41,939 bases of DNA, taken from the NCBI GenBank assembly GCA_913057905.1, contig CAJXPB010000012.1, positions 1 to 41,939 of the forward strand, in the 5' to 3' direction. Position numbers and translations under genes: made by a program. This document shows positions 26,715 to 35,196 of this stretch, in pieces. The stretch's first letter is position 1; the number at the start of each line of letters is the position of its first letter. The notes below the pieces were generated by a model. It was not told where the DNA came from, ran no database searches, and saw nothing but the letters and a program-made list of their open reading frames with translations. This DNA is from an uncultured Pseudomonadota bacterium. GTDB taxonomy: Bacteria > Myxococcota_A > Bradymonadia > Bradymonadales > Bradymonadaceae.

Positions 26715-28152
26715 CGATGAAGTCCATGTCGACGGTCACGATGGGGTTTTGATAGACCTTCACCCCGATTCCGTGCTTGATCAGCAGTTCCACGAAGGTC
26801 TGCTTGTCGAGCAGCGTGATCGGAGATTTGCCCTCTCGACGGCTCGCTCCGACGGCGTCGTCGGTCACTTCGCCGAGGTGGATGATGACACCTTCGCTGG
26901 CCGAGTAGTGATTGAGGGTGTCGCGAAGGTCATTGACGGCGCTTTCTCCGAGTGACCAATCATGGTCCGACACCACGCGCACACAGACGCGAACATCGGC
27001 CAATCCCTGACGCCAGTCGGCCGTAAAGAAGACGTCGCCATCCGACGAGCGCTTCGAGACCTTGATGTTGTGGTAGCCGAGTCGCTCCAGGAGCGTCAGC
27101 GCGAGGTGTTCGAGGGCCTCGGTTTTGACGTCCATCAGGGCCGAGCCGAGTTGCTGGACCGAGTCCTGGCGGATCTCTTCGCTGAGGCTCAGTGCCGCCT
27201 GCTCCTTCTGGAAAATTTCGGGCGAGAGGCTCCACTCGGTCAGCCACCAGTATCCTTCGTCGTCCTGGGCGAACAGGGGGCGATGGCCGCGCTGCTCGCG
27301 GATCTGGTTGTCGTTAGCCAGCGCCGACTTGACCGTCGTGATGGGGTCGTGGGTGTGGAATTTGACGAGCTTGCGGTCGAAGATCTCGTCGGCGAGGTCT
27401 TCGATGTGCATCGGCTCCTGAGAGCCGTCGCTGAGGACCGTTCGGGCGGCGCGGGCGATGCCGCGCAGCTTTACCGGCCCGTCTTCGAGGTGAGCGGTCT
27501 GTGTGACCTCGAGGTCGGGTGCTTCGCCGCCGGAGGCCCCGGTGGGGCGCTGGCGCGACGGCGAGGGGGCTGCCGAGGTGTCTCGCTCGGACTGCGTCTC
27601 GGCCGGGGTGTCTTCGGACGTCGAGCCGTCGGACTTCGACGGCCGACGGCGACGCTTTGCACTCGTCTCTCCGGCCGAGGACTTCTCGCGTTTGTGCTTG
27701 GAATGGCCCGACCCGGCGCCCCGAGCACGCTGGCGACCGCTCTCCCCACCTGAATCGTCGGAGGAGTCGTCGGCCGATTGGGGCGCTTGGCCCGAAGAAG
27801 AGTCGCGATCAGACGTCTGGGCGCCGTCGGCGCTCTCCTGTGTCTGTTTGTTCTGCTGCTGCTCGCGTTCTTTGCGTTCTTTCTCTTCGCGCTCTTGTTG
27901 TTTGCGAACCTTCGCGGTCAGTTCTTTGGCGTACTCTTCGTCGAGCTTGTACACACCCGGACGGGTCTGGTCGATGGGAGACCCGTTGTTTTTGCGAACC
28001 TCCCGTTCGAGTCGGTCGCTCATGGTCGCCTGGGGCGACTTGCCGACGTGAGACAGCAGGTCCTCGTTGATCGCGACTTCGGTGATCTTTTTGTAGTGAA
28101 GAGGTCTACCACTGCGGCGAAGAACTTCTACGGCTGCTTCGAAAAACGTCAT
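26698..28152 (-). CDS. Two HARE-HTH domains plus Mrr-like nuclease fold
   Basis: 484 residues. An N-terminal HARE-HTH domain (about 1-72, TFFEAAVEVLRRSGRPLHYK) is followed by a charged, Ser/Gln/Lys-rich disordered linker (about 75-220), a second HARE-HTH (about 226-307, ending YWWLTEW) and a C-terminal Mrr-type restriction-endonuclease fold (about 340-460). In active Mrr domains the core is E, D and Q-x-K; here E348 and D373-type residues seem present, but the Q-x-K strand reads C390-V-R392, so cleavage is doubtful. It may bind DNA, perhaps modified DNA, in a regulatory role. It lies between rpmE and lipB in the same direction. Confidence 0.75.
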   Translation of the reverse strand: MTFFEAAVEVLRRSGRPLHYKKITEVAINEDLLSHVGKSPQATMSDRLEREVRKNNGSPIDQTRPGVYKLDEEYAKELTAKVRKQQEREEKERKEREQQQNKQTQESADGAQTSDRDSSSGQAPQSADDSSDDSGGESGRQRARGAGSGHSKHKREKSSAGETSAKRRRRPSKSDGSTSEDTPAETQSERDTSAAPSPSRQRPTGASGGEAPDLEVTQTAHLEDGPVKLRGIARAARTVLSDGSQEPMHIEDLADEIFDRKLVKFHTHDPITTVKSALANDNQIREQRGHRPLFAQDDEGYWWLTEWSLSPEIFQKEQAALSLSEEIRQDSVQQLGSALMDVKTEALEHLALTLLERLGYHNIKVSKRSSDGDVFFTADWRQGLADVRVCVRVVSDHDWSLGESAVNDLRDTLNHYSASEGVIIHLGEVTDDAVGASRREGKSPITLLDKQTFVELLIKHGIGVKVYQNPIVTVDMDFIDALKT

Positions 28153-28507
28153 GTCATGCTCCTGGTCTGAGGTGCAGCGAGCAGCAGCCGCTTCCTGATT
28201 GTGTTGAGACCGGGTCCGTCACGGCCAACCGTCTTGCGCCATGCCGAGTTTGAATGTCGGGGTGGCGTCGGTCGGTCGAGGGTCGAGCCGGACGTCGGCG
28301 GGACGATGTCCCGGGGTATGACGTTCGGTTCGAGATGCGGTCTCGTTGGAGGAAGGGAGCTGCACGCGGCATGAATATCCAGGATTCGCTTCCCCTTCCC
28401 GCGTAACCATCTCGACACGCCGACGGCGACCGAAGTGGGCCGGCGGCGACGGGTGATTGGATGTCAGCGCGGAGGGGACACGTCCCGGATGCTCCAGCGT
28501 CATCTGC
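28153..28507. other. Intergenic gap between rpmE and the HARE/Mrr-like gene
   Basis: No convincing gene, RNA fold or terminator is visible in these 355 nt. Open frames here have composition unlike neighbouring proteins and no ribosome-binding sites. It should contain the promoter of the leftward HARE-lipB-murA-kamE unit, but I cannot place it. Confidence 0.4.
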
Positions 28508-28831
28508 TTATTCTTCGTCTGTGTCTTCGTCGTCCGTGTCTTCGTCGTCCGACGTCTCTTCTGAGGTTGCCTCTTCGTCGTCGGCGTCCTCGTCGTCGTT
28601 CATATTGTAGCGCTTCATAAATCGGTCGACGCGGCCTTCCGTGTCGACGAGCTTTTTCTGGCCCGTGTAAAACGGATGGGAGAACGCGCTGATGTCGACG
28701 TTGACGACATAATGCTCTACACCGTCGACTTCGCGGGTCTGATCCGATGTGACCGTCGAACGCGTGCGAATCTCGTCGTCTCCGTCCTTGAAGATGACGG
28801 GGTGGTAATCCGGATGTACGTCGTTTTTCAT
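28508..28831 (-). CDS. rpmE: Ribosomal protein L31, type B-like, with acidic tail
   Basis: 107 residues. The L31 core ([20 protein letters not shown] at the start, [20 protein letters not shown], then VDRFMKRYN) is of the cysteine-free type that does not bind zinc. After about residue 77 a tail of about 30 residues consists almost only of D, E, T and S ([20 protein letters not shown]). L31 bridges the ribosomal subunits. The acidic tail goes beyond the family's normal length of 80-90 and may be a salt adaptation. It is divergent from the TsaC/Sua5 gene. Confidence 0.93.
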   Translation of the reverse strand: MKNDVHPDYHPVIFKDGDDEIRTRSTVTSDQTREVDGVEHYVVNVDISAFSHPFYTGQKKLVDTEGRVDRFMKRYNMNDDEDADDEEATSEETSDDEDTDDEDTDEE

Positions 28832-28971
28832 AGTTTTATCCTTCTCTTCTCTTGAGGAACGGTTGCCACGACTAAGGACGCCTCATTAGCGAGCGTGTTG
28901 CGAAATTGCAAGGGGCGTGCTTGCATGTCATTCACCATCATTTTTCCCACCGTCCGACGACCCGTACGGCG

Positions 28972-30018
28972 ATGGAAACCGACAGCACACCGACCGTGAT
29001 CTCCGTGGGGGATCTGACCGGCGACGAAGACCTCGACTGGTGGCGCACGACGCTACGTGCGGCGCTGGATGCACTCAAAGAGGGCGGTCTCGTCGCCTTT
29101 CCTACAGAAACCGTCTACGGGCTGGGGGCCGATGCGACTCGCCCCGAATCAGTGGCCCGGATCTTCGAGGCCAAGGAGCGGCCGCCGGGTCACCCCCTCA
29201 TCGTGCATGTCGCCTCGGCCCAGCACGCACGCTCGCTCGCCGCGAACTGGTCCGATCGCGAGGAGGCGTTGGCCGAGGCCTTCTGGCCGGGACCGCTCAC
29301 CCTGATCGTCGAGCGTGGCCCCGCGATCCCCGATGTGGTGACCGGCGGACTCGCGACGGTCGGCCTCCGTGCGCCGGCCCATCCCGTTGCGGAGATGTTG
29401 ATCCGACTGTCGAAAGTGCCCATCGCGGCTCCCAGCGCGAATCCGCATCAGGGCGTCTCTCCGACCCGTGCCGAACACGTCGCCGCCGGTCTCGGCTCGA
29501 AGGTCGATGTCATCATCGACGCCGGCCCGACTGATGTGGGGCTCGAGTCGACCGTCCTTTCGTTAACCGAAGCGGTACCGACGATCCTTCGGCCTGGCGG
29601 CGTCGCGAAATCGGAACTCGAGCAGATTCTGGGAACCGTCCGATACGGCGACGAGGTTCCCGTCAGCGACGACACCCGCCAGCGGCCGTCTCCCGGAATG
29701 GCGGACAAACACTACGCGCCCCGGGCCGAGGTCGTCGTCGGCCCGCTGGCTGAACTGCGCAAACGTGTTCCGCAATCGTGCGAGACTGGATGGATTCTGC
29801 TGGACGGCGGGACTGGATCGGAGGGGGCGTCGTGGGAGTCGGGCGCCGAGGATCCGACGTGTCGTTTGGGACCGGATCCCGAGGCCTACGCGGCCGGGCT
29901 ATACGATGCCCTTCACCGGCTCGACGACGCCGGGTGCCAATGGATCGGTGTGGAGGCGCCGCCAGACGGCGAGGCGTGGCGAGCGATTTGGGATCGACTT
30001 CGGCGGGCTGCTGGTTAG
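28972..30018 (+). CDS. L-threonylcarbamoyladenylate synthase (Sua5/YciO/YrdC)
   Basis: 348 residues from the ATG at 28972; an upstream GTG/ATG-type extension to 28906 is not protein-like. The YrdC domain (about 30-215) has EGGLVAFPTETVYGLGADAT, FEAKERPPGHPLIVH and PSANPHQGVSPT. A shorter C-terminal Sua5-type domain (about 240-348) is present, including GMADKHYAPRAEV, so it is the long Sua5 form rather than short TsaC. It makes threonylcarbamoyl-AMP for the t6A37 modification of ANN-decoding tRNAs. Confidence 0.94.
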   Translation: METDSTPTVISVGDLTGDEDLDWWRTTLRAALDALKEGGLVAFPTETVYGLGADATRPESVARIFEAKERPPGHPLIVHVASAQHARSLAANWSDREEALAEAFWPGPLTLIVERGPAIPDVVTGGLATVGLRAPAHPVAEMLIRLSKVPIAAPSANPHQGVSPTRAEHVAAGLGSKVDVIIDAGPTDVGLESTVLSLTEAVPTILRPGGVAKSELEQILGTVRYGDEVPVSDDTRQRPSPGMADKHYAPRAEVVVGPLAELRKRVPQSCETGWILLDGGTGSEGASWESGAEDPTCRLGPDPEAYAAGLYDALHRLDDAGCQWIGVEAPPDGEAWRAIWDRLRRAAG

Positions 30019-30120
30019 CTTTCCGGTGGTCGCGTCCACGATCCGACAACGGTTCGAGTACGTGATCCTGAGCGCGACATACGAAGGTTGACGCACGCGT
30101 GTCGCGCAACTTAAGTGCGC

Positions 30121-30142
30121 ACTGAGCCGAACGAGGCTCAGT
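30121..30142. promoter_or_regulatory. Perfect inverted repeat upstream of the desaturase
   Basis: ACTGAGCC (30121-30128) and GGCTCAGT (30135-30142) with a 6-nt loop lie 31 nt before the desaturase ATG. There is no T run. It may be an operator, a leader hairpin or a weak terminator of the TsaC/Sua5 transcript. Confidence 0.4.
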
Positions 30143-30172
30143 AAACCGATACACCCGAAGCAGGAAGCGTTG

Positions 30173-31378
30173 ATGTCGACGGGAAAAGCAGCTGAACGAG
30201 ATTCACAGTGGGTCTGGAACCGGAACCTGTACATGGCCCGGTTTCTGGTATTTCACCTGATCTGCCTGGCGGCGATCTGGACGGGGGTGACCCTGGAAGC
30301 GCTCGCCATCTGCGGGATCCTCTATGCGGTTCGGATGTTTGCGGTCACGGCCGGCTACCACCGGTATTTCTCGCATCGCACCTACAAGATGAACCGCGTC
30401 ATGCAGTTTCTGATGGCCGCGCTTGCCGAGACGTCGGCCCAGAAGGGTGTGTTGTGGTGGGCGTCACATCATCGACATCACCACAAGCACTCCGACGACC
30501 CCGAAGACGTCCACTCCCCGGTCCAGAAGGGGTTTTGGTACTCGCACGTCGGTTGGCTCTTCGACCCGGACTGGGCCGATACCGATGACAAGCGCGTCAA
30601 GGACCTGGCTCGATATCCCGAGCTCGTCTGGCTGGATCGCTGGCACATCCTGCCGCCGACGATCCTGGGCGTAGGGATCTGGTGGTTCTTTGGCTGGGCG
30701 GGTCTCATCGTCGGCTTCTTCTGGTCGACGGTGCTCTGCTGGCATGGGACATTCACGATCAATTCCCTGTCACACGTCATCGGGTCCAAACGCTACGAGA
30801 CCGGAGACGAGAGTCGAAACAACTGGCTGCTGGCGCTGATCACGTTTGGAGAAGGGTGGCACAACAACCACCACCACTATCAGGCCTCCGCCAATCAGGG
30901 CTTCTACTGGTGGGAATACGACATCTCCTACTACGTGCTGAAGGCGATGAGCTGGGTCGGGCTGGTCAAGGATCTGCGAAACCCACCCGAGCACGTGATC
31001 GCCGACCAACGTCACCCCGCTGCTCAGGAAGACACAGATTCCGGCACCGATTCGGCATCCGACGAGGCCAGCTCCGGCGACGCCGCGGGGTGGTCGGCGG
31101 GCGCGGTCAGCGAGACGGTCCAGGAGATCGGCCTCTCCGCGACTCAGGCCTCCGAGCAGGCGTCTCGGCGTGTCAGCGAGATCAAGTTGGCGGCTACCGA
31201 GCGCTACGACGACCTGAGTGAAAAGGCCTCGCAGCACTACGCGGACTTCAGCCAGGCGGCCACCCGACGGGTCGAAGATATCCGCGAGAGTGCGCGGTCG
31301 GCCCACGAACAGGCCGGAGAGCAGGTCGAGCGGATCGTCGACTCCCTTCAAAACGACCCGAAGCCCGCCACGGATTGA
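30173..31378 (+). CDS. Acyl-CoA/acyl-lipid delta-9-type fatty acid desaturase with amphipathic tail
   Basis: 401 residues; AGGA lies 7 nt before the ATG at 30173. Membrane desaturase with the three histidine boxes: H63RYFSH68, H99HRHHH near 99-104, and GEGWHNNHHH near residue 230, which bind the di-iron centre. Four membrane segments are visible. It inserts a double bond into saturated acyl chains to adjust membrane fluidity. After about residue 285 there is a tail of about 115 residues: a Ser/Asp/Ala-rich linker and then long amphipathic helix (ATQASEQASRRVSEIKLAAT and similar), which is not part of the family. The hotdog thioesterase gene follows 28 nt later. Confidence 0.93.
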   Translation: MSTGKAAERDSQWVWNRNLYMARFLVFHLICLAAIWTGVTLEALAICGILYAVRMFAVTAGYHRYFSHRTYKMNRVMQFLMAALAETSAQKGVLWWASHHRHHHKHSDDPEDVHSPVQKGFWYSHVGWLFDPDWADTDDKRVKDLARYPELVWLDRWHILPPTILGVGIWWFFGWAGLIVGFFWSTVLCWHGTFTINSLSHVIGSKRYETGDESRNNWLLALITFGEGWHNNHHHYQASANQGFYWWEYDISYYVLKAMSWVGLVKDLRNPPEHVIADQRHPAAQEDTDSGTDSASDEASSGDAAGWSAGAVSETVQEIGLSATQASEQASRRVSEIKLAATERYDDLSEKASQHYADFSQAATRRVEDIRESARSAHEQAGEQVERIVDSLQNDPKPATD

Positions 31379-31406
31379 GCTTCCGACCCTGCAACGAGAG
31401 GATGAC

Positions 31407-31865
31407 GTGACCGAGCCGACGTTTGCGGATTTTCTGTCGCCGGATGCCTCTGCGGCGGACTGGAAAGAAGGATTCAATCGCGTCATCGAACAGACGGCCC
31501 TGGGACCCCACGACGTCTCTCTGGTCGCGGTAGACGATGAGAGCATCGTCCTCGAGATGCCCATCGAGGACCATGCTCGCCAGCCATTCGGCATGTTGCA
31601 CGGTGGAATTAGCCTGTTGCTGGCCGAGTCCGCCGCGAGTATGCACGCCTGCTGGGGCATCGATCTCAGCGAACGTGTGCCGGTGGGTATCGACATCAAC
31701 GGCTCTCACCTGAATTCCGCCACCCAGGGCACCGTTCGTTGCCGAGCGGAGGTGCTCAAACGGGGCCGAACCTTGATTCGGCATCGGGTTCGCGTCCACC
31801 ACGTGGAGACCGGAAACGACCTGTGCGAGGCCCGAGTGACCAACCTGTACAAGACCCTCCCGTGA
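31407..31865 (+). CDS. Hotdog-fold acyl-CoA thioesterase (PaaI/MenI-like)
   Basis: The GTG at 31407 has GAGAGGA 4 nt upstream and gives 152 residues; longer readings of the frame overlap the desaturase gene antisense-like and are rejected. The PaaI-type motif FGMLHGGISLLLAESAAS (about 60-77) contains the catalytic region, and VGIDINGSHLNSA follows. It hydrolyses an acyl- or aryl-CoA thioester; the nearest analogues act on DHNA-CoA or phenylacetyl-CoA-like compounds, so the substrate is open. It sits 28 nt after the desaturase. Confidence 0.88.
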   Translation: MTEPTFADFLSPDASAADWKEGFNRVIEQTALGPHDVSLVAVDDESIVLEMPIEDHARQPFGMLHGGISLLLAESAASMHACWGIDLSERVPVGIDINGSHLNSATQGTVRCRAEVLKRGRTLIRHRVRVHHVETGNDLCEARVTNLYKTLP

Positions 31866-32094
31866 GACCGCCGAGCAGAGAACGAGTGCACCGTGTTTAC
31901 CTCCGGTGACTCTCTGTTTCCCGAAGGAAACAATCCGACCCAAATACCCTAGGGCGTCCACGTAAGATAAGTAATCCGGGCGTCTGTTCAGGGGCGTGTC
32001 GGCGCTCGACTCGCTTGGCCTCGGTGCCGACCGTCCTAACCTTCCAGGTGCGACTCGCTGTGCTCACATCACCCCCTACACGAGAGGCAATATC

Positions 32095-33045
32095 ATGGGA
32101 ATGCTCATCGACGGCACATGGCACGAGAAGGGCTGGGAAACCGACGAAGAGGGCCACTTTCAGAGGTCTGAGACCGATTTCCGGGACTGGATCACTACCG
32201 ACGGCTCGTCGGATTTTGCGCCCGACTCTGGGCGATACCACCTGTACGTCAGCTACGCCTGTCCCTGGGCCCATCGCACTCTGATTACCAGGGCTCTGAA
32301 AGGACTCGAGGACGATGTATCCGTCTCGGTCGTTCATCCGTTCATGGGCGACGACGGCTGGTCCTTTGAAGACGGCGACGGCACGGTCCCCGACCCGATC
32401 CACGGGGCCGATCTACTCAGGGAGGTCTACACGGCGGCCGACTCGAACTACACCGGCCGCGTCACCGTTCCCGTACTCTGGGATCGCCAAAAGGAGACGA
32501 TCGTCAATAACGAATCCCTCGAGATCATGCGGATGTTCGACGTGGCATTCGACGACCTCGCGAGCCGTGACATCGACCTGTATCCGGAGGATCGCCGCGA
32601 GGAGATCGACGAAGTGATCGAGTCGATCTACCAGCCGATCAACAACGGGGTGTACCGCGCCGGATTCTCCACCACCCAGCAGGCATACGACGAGGCGATC
32701 GATGAGCTCTTCGAGGCGCTGGACCACTGGGACCGTGTGCTCGGGGAGCGGCGGTTTCTGTGCGGCGACCGGCCGACCGAAGCCGACATCTGCATGTTCA
32801 CCACGCTCTTTCGGTTCGATGCCGTCTACCACACGCACTTTATGTGCAATGTGCGGCAAATCTCGGACTACGAAAACCTGTGGCCGTACGCTCGGTCGAT
32901 CTATCAGCTACCGGACGTCGCCGAGACGTGCCGGCTCGACCACATCAAGCATCACTACTTCCGAAGCCACCCGAGCGTGAACCCGCACCGGATCGAGGCG
33001 CGCGGCCCGTCTCTGGATTGGAGTCTACCGCAGGATCGAACCTGA
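32095..33045 (+). CDS. Glutathionyl-hydroquinone reductase (Xi-class GST, YqjG/Ecm4-like)
   Basis: 316 residues from the ATG at 32095, with GAGAGG 7 nt upstream; the frame's longer opening lacks a ribosome-binding site. The thioredoxin-like N-terminal domain has the catalytic C56 in ACPWAHR, the class hallmark, and the C-terminal GST helical domain contains RFLCGDRPTEADICMFTTL. It reduces glutathionyl-hydroquinones with glutathione. The glutathione-binding segment VPVLWD...IVNNES is present. The upstream gap of 229 nt has no other gene. Confidence 0.94.
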   Translation: MGMLIDGTWHEKGWETDEEGHFQRSETDFRDWITTDGSSDFAPDSGRYHLYVSYACPWAHRTLITRALKGLEDDVSVSVVHPFMGDDGWSFEDGDGTVPDPIHGADLLREVYTAADSNYTGRVTVPVLWDRQKETIVNNESLEIMRMFDVAFDDLASRDIDLYPEDRREEIDEVIESIYQPINNGVYRAGFSTTQQAYDEAIDELFEALDHWDRVLGERRFLCGDRPTEADICMFTTLFRFDAVYHTHFMCNVRQISDYENLWPYARSIYQLPDVAETCRLDHIKHHYFRSHPSVNPHRIEARGPSLDWSLPQDRT

Positions 33046-33059
33046 GTATGGAAAGCCGG

Positions 33060-33854
33060 TTAGGCCCGCTGAATCAACACCGACGTACCCTGATCGGCAC
33101 CGAAGTATCGCGCGGCATCGCCCCCGTTGACCGCGATCTCAAGCTGGTTCGTGCTGCCGTAATACGCCACCGGTTCGCCGGAGGACGAATTCGAGAACGT
33201 CTTCTCCAGCGACACCTTTCGTCCGTCCAGCTCCACGCGGGGGTCCGACCCCTCGAGCCAACCTTCGAGGTCCGCTCGAGACAGGTTGGTGATGAGATTT
33301 CCGAATCGATCGCGATGGATCACATGGCACTCGACCCGATTGTCACCCAGGTAAGGGTCGTTGAAGGGAAGCTGCGTCAGATCCCCGGTATCTACCGTCG
33401 GGCCCAGGTCCTCCAGAGAAACACCCCGCGCGATGTGGGCGGCGACCGGAGCGAAGATGTCTCGGCCGTGAAACGTGGCGCTGACGTCACTTCGGAAGAA
33501 CCTCGAATTCTCCAGGGCGACGACCGTGTCGGCGTCGTGGTGTTCCAACACCATCCCGAAGAGCCCGTTATCCGGGCCGACGAGATAACGACCGCCGACA
33601 TCGACGGCGATGGCGCGTCGATTGCTCCCGACTCCGGGATCGACCACGCCGACCAACACGCCACCATCTGGAAGATGCGGGATGACCGTCGAGGCGAGAT
33701 AGGCGCCCGACAAGATGTTCTGGGCGGCTACTTCATGGCACAGGTCGATGACCGTCGCCTCAGGAGCGAGGTCGTCGATGATGCATTTCATGATGCCGAC
33801 GTAGGTGTCCTGCAGTCCAAAATCAGTCAGCAATCCGATTGTGCGGTCAGACAT
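33060..33854 (-). CDS. SAM hydroxide adenosyltransferase (DUF62 family)
   Basis: 264 residues, full length. The N-terminal domain starts with IGLLTDFGLQDTYVGIMK (TDFG at 10-13) and contains DPGVGSNRRAIAV and GPDNGLFG, and FHGRDIFAPVAAHIARG marks the active-site region. These match the family that cleaves S-adenosylmethionine with water to adenosine and methionine, the relatives of fluorinase and chlorinase. The halogenase-specific loop is not evident, so hydrolysis is more likely than halogenation. It stands alone, convergent with the glutathionyl-hydroquinone reductase gene 14 nt away. Confidence 0.9.
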   Translation of the reverse strand: MSDRTIGLLTDFGLQDTYVGIMKCIIDDLAPEATVIDLCHEVAAQNILSGAYLASTVIPHLPDGGVLVGVVDPGVGSNRRAIAVDVGGRYLVGPDNGLFGMVLEHHDADTVVALENSRFFRSDVSATFHGRDIFAPVAAHIARGVSLEDLGPTVDTGDLTQLPFNDPYLGDNRVECHVIHRDRFGNLITNLSRADLEGWLEGSDPRVELDGRKVSLEKTFSNSSSGEPVAYYGSTNQLEIAVNGGDAARYFGADQGTSVLIQRA

Positions 33855-33966
33855 GATACATTTCCTGGGTCGAGGCTTGTGACTATGACCGATGAGAGGG
33901 TAACCGATCTTGTCGTGACGTAAATCCCCGTTTTACTATCCAAGACGTAATTGTTCCGCCGACTCG

Positions 33967-35070
33967 ATGGAGCCGAACCTGCCGATGAACAACGACACCT
34001 TGTCCGATGAATTCGACGCGATTTTCGATGAATATCAGGCCCACTTCGCCGGGAAACCCCGGTCGACCCGGGACCTCGACCTCCTGGACGAGCTGATCGA
34101 ACGTCTGGAGTCTGCGCTCGACCAGGCGCGCGATGCCCTCAATGGCTCCCAGGGCCGGCTCGCGGACTCGGTCGAACAGGGCGAGGAAAACCTCCGAATT
34201 TACCGAAGCGAGCGCGAGGCGATCCAACGGGTCCAGGATCAGGGCCCCGAAGTCGTCGAGGCCGGTGAGCTGGCGACCTGGGCGAATGCCGAGTTCCATC
34301 GCTACAACCGGCACTTTGCCGGGAGTCCCCGCCCGACCCGCGATGTCGAACTACTCAATGAAATGATCACCGAACTCAAGGTGATCCGGGACCGCATGCA
34401 TGCGCTGCGTGACTCCGAGAACATCGAGGGACTCGACCAGGACATCCAGACCGTCGAGACGAACCTCGAGGAGTACCGCAACGAACGGGAGCGAATCGTC
34501 GAGGCGCAGCACGCAGGAGACCTCGACGACCGGGCCAGTTATCTGGCCGAAGTCGCGAACTCTCAGTTCCAGATCTATCGGACGCTGTTCGGCGGGAAGA
34601 GTCGAGTGACCCGGCGCCCCAAGCTGCTGAGGCGAATGATCCGCACGCTGGAGTCCACCAAACGACAGATGGAGAAACTCCGCGAGCGCGGTCTCGAATC
34701 CGAGGAAAATGAAGGCAATATCGAGATCGTCGAGAATACGCTTGAGACGTACCGCGACGAGTTGGATGCCATCGGGCGTGCCAAACAGGGGATCGAGCCC
34801 GATGAGCTTGTCGGACACCTGGGACGGGCGGCCAATGAGGTCTTCGAGACCTATCGCGAGGAGTTTGCAGGCGGGGATCGCCAAACCCGCGATATCGGGC
34901 AGCTCTCCTGGATGTGCGACGAACTGTATCACCTGGCGCGGGCCATGGAGGAAGCCGTCGACTCGGGCGCCGGCGAGGACGGCCGAGAAAACCTGAGCAT
35001 CGTGCTGGAAAACCTGAGTCTCTACCAACGTGAGTTTGATGAGATCTATCAGTTGCAGGCCGAAGATTGA
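33967..35070 (+). CDS. Protein of four helical repeats (unrecognised repeat family)
   Basis: 367 residues, helical, charged, no signal peptide or membrane segment. Four repeats of about 80-90 residues can be aligned by eye at about 13-90, 102-183, 191-273 and 278-363. Each has an F/Y-x2-Y-x3-F-G-G-x-x-R-x-T-R-x core near its start (HFAGKPRSTRD, HFAGSPRPTRD, LFGGKSRVTRR, EFAGGDRQTRD), a long helix, and a YRxE-type end (NLRIYRSE, NLEEYRNE, TLETYRDE, NLSLYQRE). I do not recognise the family. A second in-frame ATG at 33985 is another possible start. It is read alone, between the divergent SAM enzyme gene and the aldolase gene. Confidence 0.85.
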   Translation: MEPNLPMNNDTLSDEFDAIFDEYQAHFAGKPRSTRDLDLLDELIERLESALDQARDALNGSQGRLADSVEQGEENLRIYRSEREAIQRVQDQGPEVVEAGELATWANAEFHRYNRHFAGSPRPTRDVELLNEMITELKVIRDRMHALRDSENIEGLDQDIQTVETNLEEYRNERERIVEAQHAGDLDDRASYLAEVANSQFQIYRTLFGGKSRVTRRPKLLRRMIRTLESTKRQMEKLRERGLESEENEGNIEIVENTLETYRDELDAIGRAKQGIEPDELVGHLGRAANEVFETYREEFAGGDRQTRDIGQLSWMCDELYHLARAMEEAVDSGAGEDGRENLSIVLENLSLYQREFDEIYQLQAED

Positions 35071-35196
35071 GCGGCGCCCGGCCGGGCCTCTCGGGTCGCT
35101 TTGTTGACGCTCGAGGGTCCGGTACATTAGTAGCTGCGCGCAGATGTGTGTGCTCGTTGTTGCCCCACGACTCTATTGAACCCCGGGAGCGGACCG

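Noticed and set aside
32760..33923. Plus-strand frame over the SAM hydroxide adenosyltransferase gene
   Set aside because: It is opposite a conserved gene and partly overlaps the reductase; no motif supports it.
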